Assembly (NCBI GenBank): GCA_963813315.1
Contig: CAWEYO010000003.1
Span: forward strand, 62,001-126,000
DNA: 64,000 bases
Origin: CAWEYO01 sp963813315
Lineage (GTDB): Bacteria > Pseudomonadota > Alphaproteobacteria > Rhizobiales > Rhizobiaceae
Direction: 5' to 3'
Below are positions 10,959 to 20,170 of the stretch, piece by piece. The notes under the pieces were generated by a model, which was not told the origin of the DNA, ran no database searches, and was given only the letters and a program-made list of their open reading frames with translations. The translations under genes were made by a program, and so were the position numbers. Numbering within the stretch: position 1 is the stretch's first letter; each line of letters opens with the position of its first letter.

Positions 10959-11140
10959 TCGCGTTCCTCCCGATTTTTCTCGGCGGGTTATTGTGAGAGG
11001 AATGTTCCGCTTGTCCAGTAGGCACATCTTGCGATGCGGCCCGCCAATGGGCCACCACACTGGGCCGATTGCTATAATCCGGCGAATGTCGCTATAAATC
11101 GCATCGGTGGGTAGGTCTGTATCAGTAAATGAGGTTTTGC

Positions 11141-11497
11141 ATGCCCGCGCAAACCACCTCTCTTGAACCGGCTCGCGCCTCCGATGAAGCAGCGATCGAG
11201 GCCGCCTTGCAAAACTGGGATATCGTATCGGCGGATTTCGAAAGCTCGCTGAGCGCAGCGCTGGCTGCGACGGGTGGCGCACTTCTCTTTCGCATGCACA
11301 TCGACAACCAGTCGGCCCGCGAACATGTCGCGGCGATCAGCGTTGGCACGGCTAAGAGCCGCCGCTTCTTTCTCGTGATCCTTCCTGCCGATGGTGGAAC
11401 CCTCAAGATCGAACCGGCGGAGACAAGCAGCAATCCGCTGGCGCGCATCGCCGCCGCTTATGCGGGGCTCGTGGACGCTTTCGACATCGCTGCTTAA
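11141..11497 (+). CDS. Small protein of unknown function
   Basis: I do not recognise this 118-residue protein. The start at 11141 (MPAQTTSLEPARAS) was chosen because GAGG lies 7 bases before it; an ATG 12 bases upstream is possible. The sequence is mixed alpha/beta, has no signal peptide or membrane segment, and contains ADFESSLSAALAATGG and a hydrophobic strand RFFLVILPADGG. It has normal high-GC codon use and two plausible secondary-structure blocks, so I think it is a real cytosolic protein. It is divergent from the acyl-CoA ligase and converges on the RNA methyltransferase gene. Confidence 0.6.
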   Translation: MPAQTTSLEPARASDEAAIEAALQNWDIVSADFESSLSAALAATGGALLFRMHIDNQSAREHVAAISVGTAKSRRFFLVILPADGGTLKIEPAETSSNPLARIAAAYAGLVDAFDIAA

Positions 11498-11513
11498 TCA
11501 GGCCGCATGGAGT

Positions 11514-12752
11514 TCACCGCCGCTTCGCCCGCTTCTCCAGCAGCGCCACCGCTTCGACATGCGGCGACCATAGAAACTGATCGATCGGCGTCACGCTCGA
11601 TAAGCGGTACCCTCCTTCGGTCAGGATCGCGAGATCGCGTGCCAGCGTGACCGGATTGCATGAGACGGCCGCGACAAGAGGTATGGCAGACCGTGCAATT
11701 TGCTTCGATTGGTCCTCCGCCCCGGCGCGCGGCGGGTCGAATACCAGTCCGTCGAAGGCGTTCAATTCCTTGAAGGTCAGCGGACGCCGGAAGAGATCAC
11801 GCCGCTCGGTCGTCACACGCCGGAGGCCTGAGGCGAAGCGGAAGCCGCGATCCAGCGCCGCAAGCGCCGAGCCATCGCCGTCGACGGCGTGCACTTCCGC
11901 CTTTCTTGCCAGGCGCAGTGCGAAAGCGCCCGAACCGGCGAAGAGATCGGCGATCCTCTTTGCCTTGCCCAGATGGCTGACAACCAGTTGCGCCATAGCG
12001 CTTTCGGCGGCGGCGACTGCCTGCAGGAACCCCCCGGGCGGCAGTGCGACAGGCACCTCGCCGAAGACAATCATCGGCTTCAGCGGTTCCACGACGATTT
12101 CGCCATCGACGGAAAGCCGCGCAATCCCTTCTCGAATGACAAAGTCCGAGGCCAGGGCGCGGGCGCGCGCGGTAAGCTTTCCGGAGTTTGCGGCCACGTC
12201 GAGGCCGGATGTGGTCTGCGTCACGGTGAGGTGAAACGAATTCGCCGTATTGGAGATCAGGCCGGCAAGCGCGCGCAACGTGCCGAGCGCGGAAACGATC
12301 TCCGGCACGGCTATCGGACACTCCACGATATCGATGATGGTGTGCGAGTGCGCCCGATTGTAGCCGAGGACCATGCCGGCTTCGGTGCGCCGCGCCGAAA
12401 GCACCACGCGCCGGCGCGAGACCGACGGGCATGGGACGGTCTCGGAGACCGATGCCTCCACGCCGGCCCTTTTCAACATCTGGGCGACCTTTTCATGCTT
12501 CCAGCCGTCATACGCTTCGCGTTCGAAATGCTGAAGCGCGCAGCCGCCGCATTCGCCGAAATGCCGGCACGGTGGCGTGACGCGCAAAGGCGACGATTGA
12601 AGCACTGCCATCAGCGTCGCCCGGTCCTTTTCGCGCGCGGCGGTCACCACCTCGCCAGGCAGCGTGAAAGGCACGAAAACCGGCCCCGTTTCCGTCTCGG
12701 CGATACCGTCTCCCTGCGCCCCGAGCCGGTCGATGACAAAGCGATTGCTCAT
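11514..12752 (-). CDS. Class I SAM-dependent RNA m5U methyltransferase (RumA/RlmD-TrmA family)
   Basis: This 412-residue protein starts with a TRAM-like domain (DRLGAQGDGIAE...VFVPFTLPGE). An iron-sulfur cluster motif CRHFGECGGC follows near residue 75. The SAM-binding motif LFAGSGAFALRLA and the catalytic loop VSCNPVTLARDL with the nucleophilic Cys are near the C-terminus. Relatives methylate uridines in 23S rRNA or tRNA; the exact target is not predictable. The ATG at 12752 overlaps the tlyA stop by four bases (ATGA), which decides the start against the longer frame opening at 12836. It forms an operon with tlyA. Confidence 0.9.
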   Translation of the reverse strand: MSNRFVIDRLGAQGDGIAETETGPVFVPFTLPGEVVTAAREKDRATLMAVLQSSPLRVTPPCRHFGECGGCALQHFEREAYDGWKHEKVAQMLKRAGVEASVSETVPCPSVSRRRVVLSARRTEAGMVLGYNRAHSHTIIDIVECPIAVPEIVSALGTLRALAGLISNTANSFHLTVTQTTSGLDVAANSGKLTARARALASDFVIREGIARLSVDGEIVVEPLKPMIVFGEVPVALPPGGFLQAVAAAESAMAQLVVSHLGKAKRIADLFAGSGAFALRLARKAEVHAVDGDGSALAALDRGFRFASGLRRVTTERRDLFRRPLTFKELNAFDGLVFDPPRAGAEDQSKQIARSAIPLVAAVSCNPVTLARDLAILTEGGYRLSSVTPIDQFLWSPHVEAVALLEKRAKRR

Positions 12753-13513
12753 CGGTCCCTTACCCCGGCCAGAAGAAATTCGCGGTTGCCGTCGCCGCCC
12801 TCGATCGGCGACTGGACAAACCCGATGGCGCGCCAACCGGGAAAGGCGTCAAGCCAGTCACGGCGCGCTTCGGCGATGCGCGGCCCGTCGTCCGGATCCC
12901 GCAGCAGCCCGCCTTTGCCGATCGCCTCTCGCCCGGCCTCGAATTGCGGCTTCACCAGAAAAACCCCGCGTGCGCCGCGTGACGCCAGTTCGAGCGCCGG
13001 CGGCAGGGCAAGCGTCAGCGAAATGAAACTAACGTCACAGACCAGGAAATCGGGCGGATGGTTCCCAAGGTGGCTGGCCGTGAGGTCACGCGCATTCAAT
13101 CCTTCTATCACGGTGACGCGGGGATCAGCCTTCAGCCTTGCGTCCATCTGGCCATGACCGACATCGACTGCGGTTACATGGGCTGCACCGCGTTCCAGGA
13201 GCACCTCGGTGAAACCACCGGTCGACGCGCCGATGTCGAGGGCGTCGCATTCCGAGGGGTCAAGGCCGAAATGATCCAGGCCGGCAATGAGCTTCAACGC
13301 AGCGCGCGACACATAACGCTGTGCCGGGTCGTCCGCCACGATCGATGCTGTCGCCGATATGGCTTGGCCGGGCTTCAAAGCCGGCCGGCCATCGACGGTC
13401 ACAGTCCCGCGCTCGATCGCGTCCCGCGCCCGCGAGCGGCTGTCATAAAGACCACGCCTGACGAGAAGCTCGTCAAGCCTCAGGCGCGCTGGTTCGGATG
13501 GGCTGGCATTCAT
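12749..13513 (-). CDS. tlyA: TlyA-family rRNA methyltransferase
   Basis: This 254-residue protein has an N-terminal S4 RNA-binding domain (RLDELLVRRGLYDSRSRARDAI) and a Rossmann methyltransferase domain with ALDIGASTGGFTEVLL as SAM motif I near residue 90 and LVKPQFEAG near 190. TlyA enzymes 2'-O-methylate cytidines in 16S and/or 23S rRNA. Family members are often mislabelled hemolysin, which I do not follow. It overlaps the downstream methyltransferase gene by four bases. Its place downstream of dxs and xseB is a conserved order in alphaproteobacteria. Confidence 0.92.
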   Translation of the reverse strand: MNASPSEPARLRLDELLVRRGLYDSRSRARDAIERGTVTVDGRPALKPGQAISATASIVADDPAQRYVSRAALKLIAGLDHFGLDPSECDALDIGASTGGFTEVLLERGAAHVTAVDVGHGQMDARLKADPRVTVIEGLNARDLTASHLGNHPPDFLVCDVSFISLTLALPPALELASRGARGVFLVKPQFEAGREAIGKGGLLRDPDDGPRIAEARRDWLDAFPGWRAIGFVQSPIEGGDGNREFLLAGVRDR

Positions 13514-13658
13514 CGGCCTTCATTGGCCAAAGCATGGTCCGAATGCAAGGACACGGTCGGGATTTCGACCTTGCAACCGCCTCGACGCCTAATACTGAGT
13601 ACCGGAAGCGCAGAAGACCGGCATTTGCAGGCCGGCATCACCTGAATACCAACACACC

Positions 13659-15596
13659 CTAGGCCCGAGCCGCGCGCGCGGATTGTCCAAGCGCGGCGAA
13701 TACGGTGCGCACGATGCCAGCGGCATCGAGACCCGCATCGGCATACATCTTCTCGGGCTTGGCATGTTCGGCAAAAGCGTCGGGCAAGACGAGCGGCCGA
13801 ACCTTGAGACCAGTCTCTAGGAGACCTTCGCGGGCAAGGAAGTGCAGCACGTGGCTTGCAAACCCGCCAATCGCGCCCTCTTCCACCGTGATCAGCACTT
13901 CGTGCGAACGGGACAGTCGCCGGACGAGATCTTCGTCGAGCGGCTTGGCGAAGCGTGCGTCGGCGACGGTCGTGGAAAGTCCGGCGGCGTCCAGTTCTTC
14001 GGCCGCCGTAAGGCAGTCCCGAAGCCGGGTTCCAAAAGAAAGCAGGGCGACCTTGGTGCCCTCTTTGACGATCCGGCCCTTGCCGATGTCGAGAACCAAG
14101 CCGCGCGCCGGAATATCGACACCCACACCGTTGCCGCGTGGGTAGCGAAAGGCTATCGGCCCCTCGTCAAAGGCGGCCGCCGTGCGCACCATGTGGCACA
14201 GTTCGGCCTCGTCCGCTGCCGCCATCACGACAAAGCCGGGCAGCGAAGCGAGATACGTGGTATCGAAGGCGCCGCAATGGGTCGGACCGTCGGCTCCAAC
14301 GTAACCAGCTCGGTCGATCGGGAAGCGCACGGGCAGCTTCTGGATCGCTACATCGTGCACGACCTGGTCATAGGCGCGCTGCAGGAAGGTCGAATAGATC
14401 GCAGCGAACGGTTTGTAGCCTTCGGAGGCAAGGCCGGCAGCGAACGTCACCGCATGTTGTTCGGCGATGCCGACATCGAAGGTGCGCTTCGGAAAAACCT
14501 CGCCGAAGAGATCAAGGCCGGTGCCGGACGGCATCGCGGCGGTGATCGCGACGATCTTCTCGTCCTCGCGCGCCTCCTGGATCAGGCTCTCGGCAAAGAC
14601 CCTCGTGTAGCTCGGTGCATTCGCCGGCGAGTTCGCTTGCGCGCCCGTTATGACGTCGAACCGGTTGACGCCGTGATATTTGTCCGCCGATTCCTCGGCG
14701 GGGCCATAGCCCTTGCCCTTCTGGGTGACGACATGGATCAGCACGGGACCGCCAACCGTATCGCGCACGTTCTTTAGCACCGGCAGAAGATGTTCCAGAT
14801 TGTGGCCGTCGATCGGCCCCACATAATAGAAACCCAGTTCCTCGAACATCGTACCGCCGGTCCAGAAGCCGCGTGCGAATTCCTCAGAGCGACGGGCCTT
14901 TTCCTCGAGGAATTTCGGCAGCCTCTTGACCAGCTGCTTGGCGGTCTCGCGCAGCGAATGATAGGTCTTGCCGGAGACGAGCCTCGCCAAATAGGCACTC
15001 ATGGCCCCGGCAGGTGGCGCAATCGACATGTCGTTGTCGTTGAGGATGACGATAAGCCGGGCATCGAGCGCGCCTGCATTGTTCATCGCCTCGTAGGCCA
15101 TGCCGGCCGACATGGCGCCGTCGCCGATAACCGCGATGACGTTGTTTCTGCCGCCGGAGAGATCGCGCGCCACTGCCATGCCCAGTCCGGCCGATATGGA
15201 AGTGGAGGAGTGCGCCGCTCCAAACGGGTCGTACTCGCTCTCGGAACGTTTCGTGAAGCCCGAAAGCCCGCCTTCCTGCCGCAGCGTGCGCATGCGATCG
15301 CGACGGCCGGTGAGTATCTTGTGCGGATAGGCCTGATGGCCGACATCCCAAATCAGCCGGTCTTCCGGCGTGTTGAAGACGTGGTGAAGTGCAACCGTCA
15401 GCTCGATCACGCCAAGACCCGCGCCGAGATGGCCGCCCGTATGCGACACGATGTCGATCAGTTCGGCGCGCAGCTCCGCGGAAAATTGGGGCAGATCGCT
15501 TTCCGGAAGCCGGCGAAGATCCGCAGGCACGCGAACCTTGTCCAGTAGAGGCGTTTGCGGTGGCTGGTTCACAATGGGAGCCTGTCTGCTCGACAC
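13659..15596 (-). CDS. dxs: 1-deoxy-D-xylulose-5-phosphate synthase
   Basis: This 645-residue protein has the full Dxs architecture. SHTGGHLGAGLGVIELT lies near residue 50, the thiamine-diphosphate motif GDGAMSAGMAYEAMNNAG near 155, and the transketolase-like pyrimidine-binding domain with DVGIAEQHAVTFAAGLA near 375. A C-terminal transketolase domain follows. It condenses pyruvate and glyceraldehyde-3-phosphate to DXP, the entry step of the MEP isoprenoid route and also a precursor for thiamine and pyridoxal. It lies in the leftward run with xseB and tlyA, the usual alphaproteobacterial neighbours. The pathway's last enzyme, IspH, is encoded at 56.4-57.4 kb. Confidence 0.97.
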   Translation of the reverse strand: MSSRQAPIVNQPPQTPLLDKVRVPADLRRLPESDLPQFSAELRAELIDIVSHTGGHLGAGLGVIELTVALHHVFNTPEDRLIWDVGHQAYPHKILTGRRDRMRTLRQEGGLSGFTKRSESEYDPFGAAHSSTSISAGLGMAVARDLSGGRNNVIAVIGDGAMSAGMAYEAMNNAGALDARLIVILNDNDMSIAPPAGAMSAYLARLVSGKTYHSLRETAKQLVKRLPKFLEEKARRSEEFARGFWTGGTMFEELGFYYVGPIDGHNLEHLLPVLKNVRDTVGGPVLIHVVTQKGKGYGPAEESADKYHGVNRFDVITGAQANSPANAPSYTRVFAESLIQEAREDEKIVAITAAMPSGTGLDLFGEVFPKRTFDVGIAEQHAVTFAAGLASEGYKPFAAIYSTFLQRAYDQVVHDVAIQKLPVRFPIDRAGYVGADGPTHCGAFDTTYLASLPGFVVMAAADEAELCHMVRTAAAFDEGPIAFRYPRGNGVGVDIPARGLVLDIGKGRIVKEGTKVALLSFGTRLRDCLTAAEELDAAGLSTTVADARFAKPLDEDLVRRLSRSHEVLITVEEGAIGGFASHVLHFLAREGLLETGLKVRPLVLPDAFAEHAKPEKMYADAGLDAAGIVRTVFAALGQSARAARA

Positions 15597-15677
15597 GATC
15601 GAAAGGAGATAGGACCTCGGCTTGCGAAAGTAAACGTGTATTGATGACGCGCCCCGCTGGCCTTCCCGACCTCAAGG

Positions 15678-16019
15678 TCAACCGCTCCCTTGCTTATCCG
15701 TCCTGGCGCAGAGCACGATCGGTTCCGTTTCGACAAGGTGAAGCGACCGGACCATGTCCGATGTCAGCGTTTTGTACTTAAGGAAGTGGGGCGACCGCAG
15801 ATGCGCTTCGTAAGCCTCTTGGTCGGCATAGACCTCGAGGATGCGGATCAGCTCAGGGCTGCCCTTGATCGAGACGGCGTACAGCATCATCACCCCTTGC
15901 TCAATCTCGACCGAGGCCTCGATTTCCTCGGCGAGCAACGCCTTGTAGCGATCGAGCTGCGCCGGATCGATCTCCAGTTCAGCCATTCTTACGATCGGCC
16001 CGCTGATTGGTTGCGGCAT
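15678..16019 (-). CDS. Antibiotic biosynthesis monooxygenase (ABM) domain protein
   Basis: This 113-residue single-domain protein has the ABM/YgiN dimeric alpha-beta barrel pattern: RMAELEIDPAQLDRYKALL, then EEIEASVEIEQGVMMLYAV, then ILEVYADQEAYEAHLRSPHF and KYKTLTSDMV. Characterised relatives are cofactor-free quinol monooxygenases or heme-degrading enzymes. No heme-binding motif is evident, so a quinone or stress-related role is more likely, but the substrate is unknown. It lies 81 bp upstream of dxs on the same strand and may share its transcript. Confidence 0.8.
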   Translation of the reverse strand: MPQPISGPIVRMAELEIDPAQLDRYKALLAEEIEASVEIEQGVMMLYAVSIKGSPELIRILEVYADQEAYEAHLRSPHFLKYKTLTSDMVRSLHLVETEPIVLCARTDKQGSG

Positions 16020-16090
16020 CGGCTTTCCTCAAACAAATATACGCCGAAACGTTGCCGGGGAAAATCTGATGGCGCGGTTCGGAACCGCTA

Positions 16091-16372
16091 TCACTGCTCG
16101 GCGGTCAGCCCAAAGCGGACTGCCGCCTTCGCGCGTGCCTTGGCCGCCTCCTCCTCGCGGTTGCGGGGATGATGGGATGTTTCGAGGGAATCCAGAAGTT
16201 CCCGAGCCACGGAAGCAATCGCGACGACCGCCCGATCGAAAGCGGCCTCATTTCGCTTCGCGGGGCGCGTCGAGCCGCTCAGCTTGCGGACAAACTGCAG
16301 CGCCGCGTCATGAATCTCCTCGTCCGTTGCAGGCGGATCGAAATTGAACAGCGTCTTTATGTTCCGGCACAT
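16091..16372 (-). CDS. DUF2277 family protein
   Basis: This 93-residue protein begins MCRNIKTLFNFDPPAT followed by DEEIHDAALQFVRKLSG, the recognisable start of DUF2277, and continues with KRNEAAFDRAVVAIA and HHPRNREEEA. It looks all-helical and soluble. The function of the family is unknown. It sits between the ABM-domain gene and xseB on the same strand with gaps of about 70 bp on each side. Confidence 0.82.
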   Translation of the reverse strand: MCRNIKTLFNFDPPATDEEIHDAALQFVRKLSGSTRPAKRNEAAFDRAVVAIASVARELLDSLETSHHPRNREEEAAKARAKAAVRFGLTAEQ

Positions 16373-16441
16373 TGCTTGCTCCGGGTTCCGGTACCAAATC
16401 GCGAACCTTCATGTGGGGTAGAATGACGCAACGTCAACCGG

Positions 16442-16693
16442 TCACTCCCCATCCAGGGGCTCGATCCCTACGGGCTTGCCGTCCCGCGACAGCCTGATCT
16501 TCTCCACCTTGTCCTCGGCCGCCTTCAGCAGGCGGTCGCAATGGACCTTCAGCGCTTCGCCGCGCTCGTAGATGCGGATGGATTGGTCGAGCGGCACGTC
16601 GCCGCGCTCCAGATCGTCGACGATCGCCTCAAGCGCGTGAAGCGCCTGCTCGAAGCTCATGGCCTTGATGTCATCGTTCAATTCGCCGGTCAT
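16442..16693 (-). CDS. xseB: Exodeoxyribonuclease VII small subunit
   Basis: This 83-residue acidic protein matches XseB: MSFEQALHALEAIVDDLERGDVPLDQSI followed by YERGEALKVHCDRLLKAAEDKVEKI. Several XseB subunits bind one XseA catalytic subunit to degrade single-stranded DNA into oligonucleotides. xseA is not in this window. It starts three bases after the stop of the histone-deacetylase-like gene, so the two are co-transcribed; the xseB-dxs-tlyA order is conserved in alphaproteobacteria. Confidence 0.93.
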   Translation of the reverse strand: MTGELNDDIKAMSFEQALHALEAIVDDLERGDVPLDQSIRIYERGEALKVHCDRLLKAAEDKVEKIRLSRDGKPVGIEPLDGE

Positions 16694-16696
16694 GGC

Positions 16697-17624
16697 CTAT
16701 CCTTTCATCAATCGTTTCACATGGGCGCCAACCGAAAAGGCCAGGCCTTGCAGGTCATAGCCGCCTTCCAGAAGGCTCACGACACGGTTGCCGGAAAACC
16801 GGGCTGCGCGCTCCATGAGCTGCCCCGTCGCCCAGTCGAAATCGTCTTCCGTCAGGTTGATCTCGGCAAGCGGGTCCAGATGATGCGCATCGAAGCCGGC
16901 CGATATGATCATAAGATCCGGCCGGAAGCGATCAATGGCGGGCAAGACGCGTGAGAGATATGCCTCGCGGAAAATTTCGCTTCCGGTCCGTGGCGACAGG
17001 GGCGCGTTGACGATGTTGCCGGCTCCCGTCTCGTCCTTCGCCCCCGTTCCGGGGTAAAGCGGCATCTGGTGCGTCGAGCAATAGAGGACCGAGGGATCGC
17101 GCCAGAAAATCTCCTGCGTGCCATTGCCGTGATGCACGTCCCAATCGACGATTGCCACCCGCTCCGCCCCGAATCGCCGCTGCGCGTAACGCGCGGCGAT
17201 TGCCGCGTTGTTGAAGAGGCAGAAGCCCATCGCTGTGCTCGTTTCGGCATGATGGCCTGGCGGGCGCGACGCCACGAATACGTTGTCGGCTCTGCCGGAA
17301 AAGACGTCATCGATCGCAGCGGTGGACGCGCCAACCGCCGTCAGCGCTGCCTCCCAGCTCTTCGGACTGACCGACGTGTCGGCATCGAGTTCGAGCAATT
17401 CCTTCATCTGGAATCGCCCGGCGGATCTTCTCCACGTAGTCCTCCGGATGGGCGGACAGGATCGTCGCCTCGTCGCCCATCGGCGATTCAATCCGTTCGA
17501 GCCCTGCAAAGGCTTCGTCCTCGAGCACTCGCGCGATGGCGAGCAATCGGTCCGGCCGCTCGGGATGACCGGGCGGGGTTTGATGTTCGAGATAGATCGG
17601 ATGGGAATAGAGGCGTGTAGTCAT
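16697..17624 (-). pseudogene. Histone deacetylase / acetoin utilization family protein, frameshifted
   Basis: The first 78 codons (MTTRLYSHPIYLEHQTPPGH to IRRAIPDEGIA) and the remainder (ELDADTSVSPKSWEAAL onward) lie in different frames. Removing one base within 17391-17398 joins them to a 308-residue protein of normal length. The second part has all family zinc-site motifs: RPPGHHAE, DWDVHHGNGTQ and SAGFDAHHLDP. Relatives are zinc-dependent deacetylases acting on acetylated small molecules, polyamines or proteins. It is the first gene of the leftward run into xseB. Because the catalytic residues are intact, a sequence error is as likely as real inactivation. Confidence 0.85.
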
Positions 17625-17781
17625 CGCGCCAGTCTAGCAAGAATGCCTGCCGTGGCCACGCATTACGTGGGAAAACGTTCACTCGCCTGGGGAAACCTTC
17701 ACTCGCCCGGAGAAAATGTTCCTCTTGACGCTGTCGATCCGACCGCCCTTGATGCTTTCCTTAGCTGGACATCGAACGGCG

Positions 17782-19034
17782 ATGCTGACAACGAAACTCC
17801 TGCGCGTGCTCGCAATGCTGCTCTTCGTCGCGGCCGCCGCGAAAGCGCCCGCCGCCGAGCCCCCGCGGTCCGGCAATCCCGTCTTCGACCGAGCGGTCCA
17901 GCTTGTCATCGACAATTTCCACGATCTCTCGGCGCTCGCCCGCTTTACTGAAGCTGTGCGACGCGAGGTGCGGGACCCGCACTCGCCTGTCACTTCGGCA
18001 AGTCCGCCCGCCCGCGTCAATGCTGCGATCGACACGGTGCTGGCCAGTTTGCGGGCGTCGCACACCGGTCATTTCCTGCCGGACACGATCGACTATTTCG
18101 AACTGTCGGACATCTTCCGTTTTGCCATCCGCGATGACCTCAGCCGCCTGTTCCCCCCGATGGCGAGGTCAGCTATGCGGGCATCGGCATGATCGCGCGC
18201 CCGGACAACGGCCTCTGGTTCGTCACGGACGTCTACGACGGCTCGCCGGCCGATCGGGCCGGCATTCTCGTCGGCGATGAGATCGTCAGCGTCGATGGAG
18301 CCCCTTATCGCGAGATTGCGTCATTCCGCGGCAAAGCCGGCAAAACCGTCGAGCTTGCCTTGCGCCGCCACAGAGACGCCGACCAGATGACAACGAAGGT
18401 CAAGGTGGAATCGCTAAAGCCGCTTTCCATGTTCGAAAAAGCAATCGCCGACAGTGCGGCGATCGTCGAACGCGATGGCCGCAAGATCGGCTACATCCGC
18501 ATCTGGACACTGGCGGCACGCAATTCCATGGGTGCTGTCGCTGAGGCATTGGCCGACGGTCCGCTCAAGGATGCCGAGGGTCTGGTGCTCGACTTGCGCG
18601 GCCGTTGGGGCGGCGGCAGTTCGGATGCCGCCGAACTTTTCGTGGGCGATACCCCGTCATTCCGGCTGATTCCGCGCAAGGGCGAGGATGTGCTGGCCAA
18701 TGTACGCTGGCATCGGCCGGTCGTGGCCATAATCGATGGCGGATCAAGGAGCGGCCTCGAAGTCTTTGCCTATGCGCTGAAAGTGAATGGCATACCGCTC
18801 GTTGGCGAACGTACGGCCGGCGCACTTCTTGCCGGCCGCGTCTTCCTGCTGCCGGACAACAGCCTGCTTGAGCTGGCGGTTTCGGACGCGGTGATCGCCG
18901 ACAATGTCAGGCTGGAGGGAAATGGCGTGCCGCCCGACATCCCCGTTGCGTTCAACCTGCCGTACGCAGCTGGAAAAGACCCGCAGCGCGACGCCGCGAT
19001 CGAAGAGATGAGGCGCATTCTTGCGGGGGGTTAA
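17782..19034 (+). pseudogene. S41-family (TSPc/PDZ) protein, frameshifted at a C-run
   Basis: The N-terminal part starts MLTTKLLRVLAMLLFVAAA, a signal peptide ending near APAAEPP, and runs to DLSRLFPP. The rest (GEVSYAGIGMIARPDNG onward) is in another frame. Adding one C to the run of six at 18153-18158 restores 417 residues. The second part holds a PDZ domain (GSPADRAGILVGDEIVSVDG) and a TSPc domain with LVLDLRGRWGGGS and IDGGSRSGLEVFAYAL. The GxG-Lys segment that carries the catalytic Lys in CtpA/Prc enzymes is TAGALLAGR here, without Lys, so this may not be a classical Ser/Lys processing protease. Export to the periplasm is expected. A homopolymer error is a likely cause of the break. Confidence 0.8.
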
Positions 19035-19057
19035 GGCCGCCTGCGTTACGGCACTGG

Positions 19058-20152
19058 TCAGAGCAATTCGGTCTTCGCGATCCTGATCCCGAAGCCCTGA
19101 AGGCCGACATAGTGGCGTTCGCGCGAAGCGATCAGGTTGATGGAGGAAATGCCCAGATCCTTGAGAATCTGGGCGCCGAGACCGATCTCGCGCCATTCAC
19201 TTTCGCGGCTGCGGGCCTCCTCGTGACCTTCTCCATGCGCAGGGCGGTTGCGCGCCTGATGAGCGACGCCGACGGAGCCTTCGCGCAAATAGACGATGAC
19301 GCCGCGCTTTTTTTCTCCCATCGTTTTCATGATGTCGTGAAGACGGTACTCGGTCCCGAACACGTCGGTTACGACATCCTCGGAGTGCAGCCTCACTGGC
19401 ACGTCCTCACCGTCCCGGATGTCGCCGAAGACGATGGCGAGATGCTGCATCACGTCCCAAGGCAGGGTGTAGGTGTAGGCTTTGGCCGCGCCGCCCGGCG
19501 TATCGATGTCGAAACATTCGATCCGCTCGATCAAAGTCTCCTGGCGCTGCCGATAGGCGATCAGGTCGGCGACCGAAACCTGCTTCAGCCCATGCTCTTC
19601 GCCGAAGGCCATCACTTGTTGCCCGCGCATCACCGATCCGTCATCATTGACCAGCTCGCAGATCACGCCGACCGGCGGCAGGCCGGCAAGCTTGCACAGA
19701 TCAACGGCGGCTTCCGTATGGCCGGACCGCATCAGCACGCCGCCTTCGCGCGCCACCAGCGGGAAGATATGGCCGGGACGCACGAAATCCGAAGCGCCGA
19801 CATTGCCATTCGCCAGGTTGCGCACCGTCAGCGTGCGGTCGTCGGCGGAAATGCCGGTGCTCGTGCCGTGCCTGAAGTCGACGCTGACGGTAAAGGCGGT
19901 GCCATGCGGCGCGTCGTTGTCGGCAACCATCGGTGCAAGGTTCAGCCGTTTCGCCACCTCGCGGGGCATCGGCGCGCAAACGATGCCGGAAGTGTGGCGC
20001 ACGATGAAGGCCATCTTTTCCGGCGTGCAGTGAACCGCGGCGACGATCAGGTCGCCTTCATTCTCACGCCCGTCGTCGTCCATCACGACCACGATTTCGC
20101 CCTGCTCAAAGGCGCGCAGCGCTTCGACAACTTTTTTCTGATCGTATGGCAT
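19058..20152 (-). CDS. ribB: 3,4-dihydroxy-2-butanone 4-phosphate synthase with degenerate GTP cyclohydrolase II domain
   Basis: This 364-residue protein has an intact N-terminal DHBP synthase domain, with DDDGRENEGDLIVAA near residue 25, HGTSTGISADDRT near 95 and RPGHIFPL...RSGHTEAAVDL near 140. It makes the four-carbon precursor of riboflavin from ribulose-5-phosphate. The C-terminal half aligns with GTP cyclohydrolase II (VRLHSEDVVTDVFG) but lacks the cysteines that bind zinc there: the SEC-LTGD and RCDCG motifs read SEDVVTD and EYRLHD. I infer that only the first activity remains, as in other rhizobial RibB proteins, so a separate RibA is needed. A tandem-repeat array lies directly upstream. 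Confidence 0.92.
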   Translation of the reverse strand: MPYDQKKVVEALRAFEQGEIVVVMDDDGRENEGDLIVAAVHCTPEKMAFIVRHTSGIVCAPMPREVAKRLNLAPMVADNDAPHGTAFTVSVDFRHGTSTGISADDRTLTVRNLANGNVGASDFVRPGHIFPLVAREGGVLMRSGHTEAAVDLCKLAGLPPVGVICELVNDDGSVMRGQQVMAFGEEHGLKQVSVADLIAYRQRQETLIERIECFDIDTPGGAAKAYTYTLPWDVMQHLAIVFGDIRDGEDVPVRLHSEDVVTDVFGTEYRLHDIMKTMGEKKRGVIVYLREGSVGVAHQARNRPAHGEGHEEARSRESEWREIGLGAQILKDLGISSINLIASRERHYVGLQGFGIRIAKTELL

Positions 20153-20170
20153 TTTTCTCTAATCGCGTGG

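Noticed and set aside
11889..13157. 422-codon rightward frame over the RNA methyltransferase and tlyA
   Set aside because: Both leftward genes have complete motifs and a four-base overlap; the antisense frame has no family pattern.
12749..13513. Hemolysin label for tlyA
   Set aside because: The sequence shows an S4 plus methyltransferase layout; the hemolysin name of the family is historical.
13842..15548. Rightward frames of 311 and 252 codons over dxs
   Set aside because: dxs is complete on the other strand with thiamine-diphosphate motifs.
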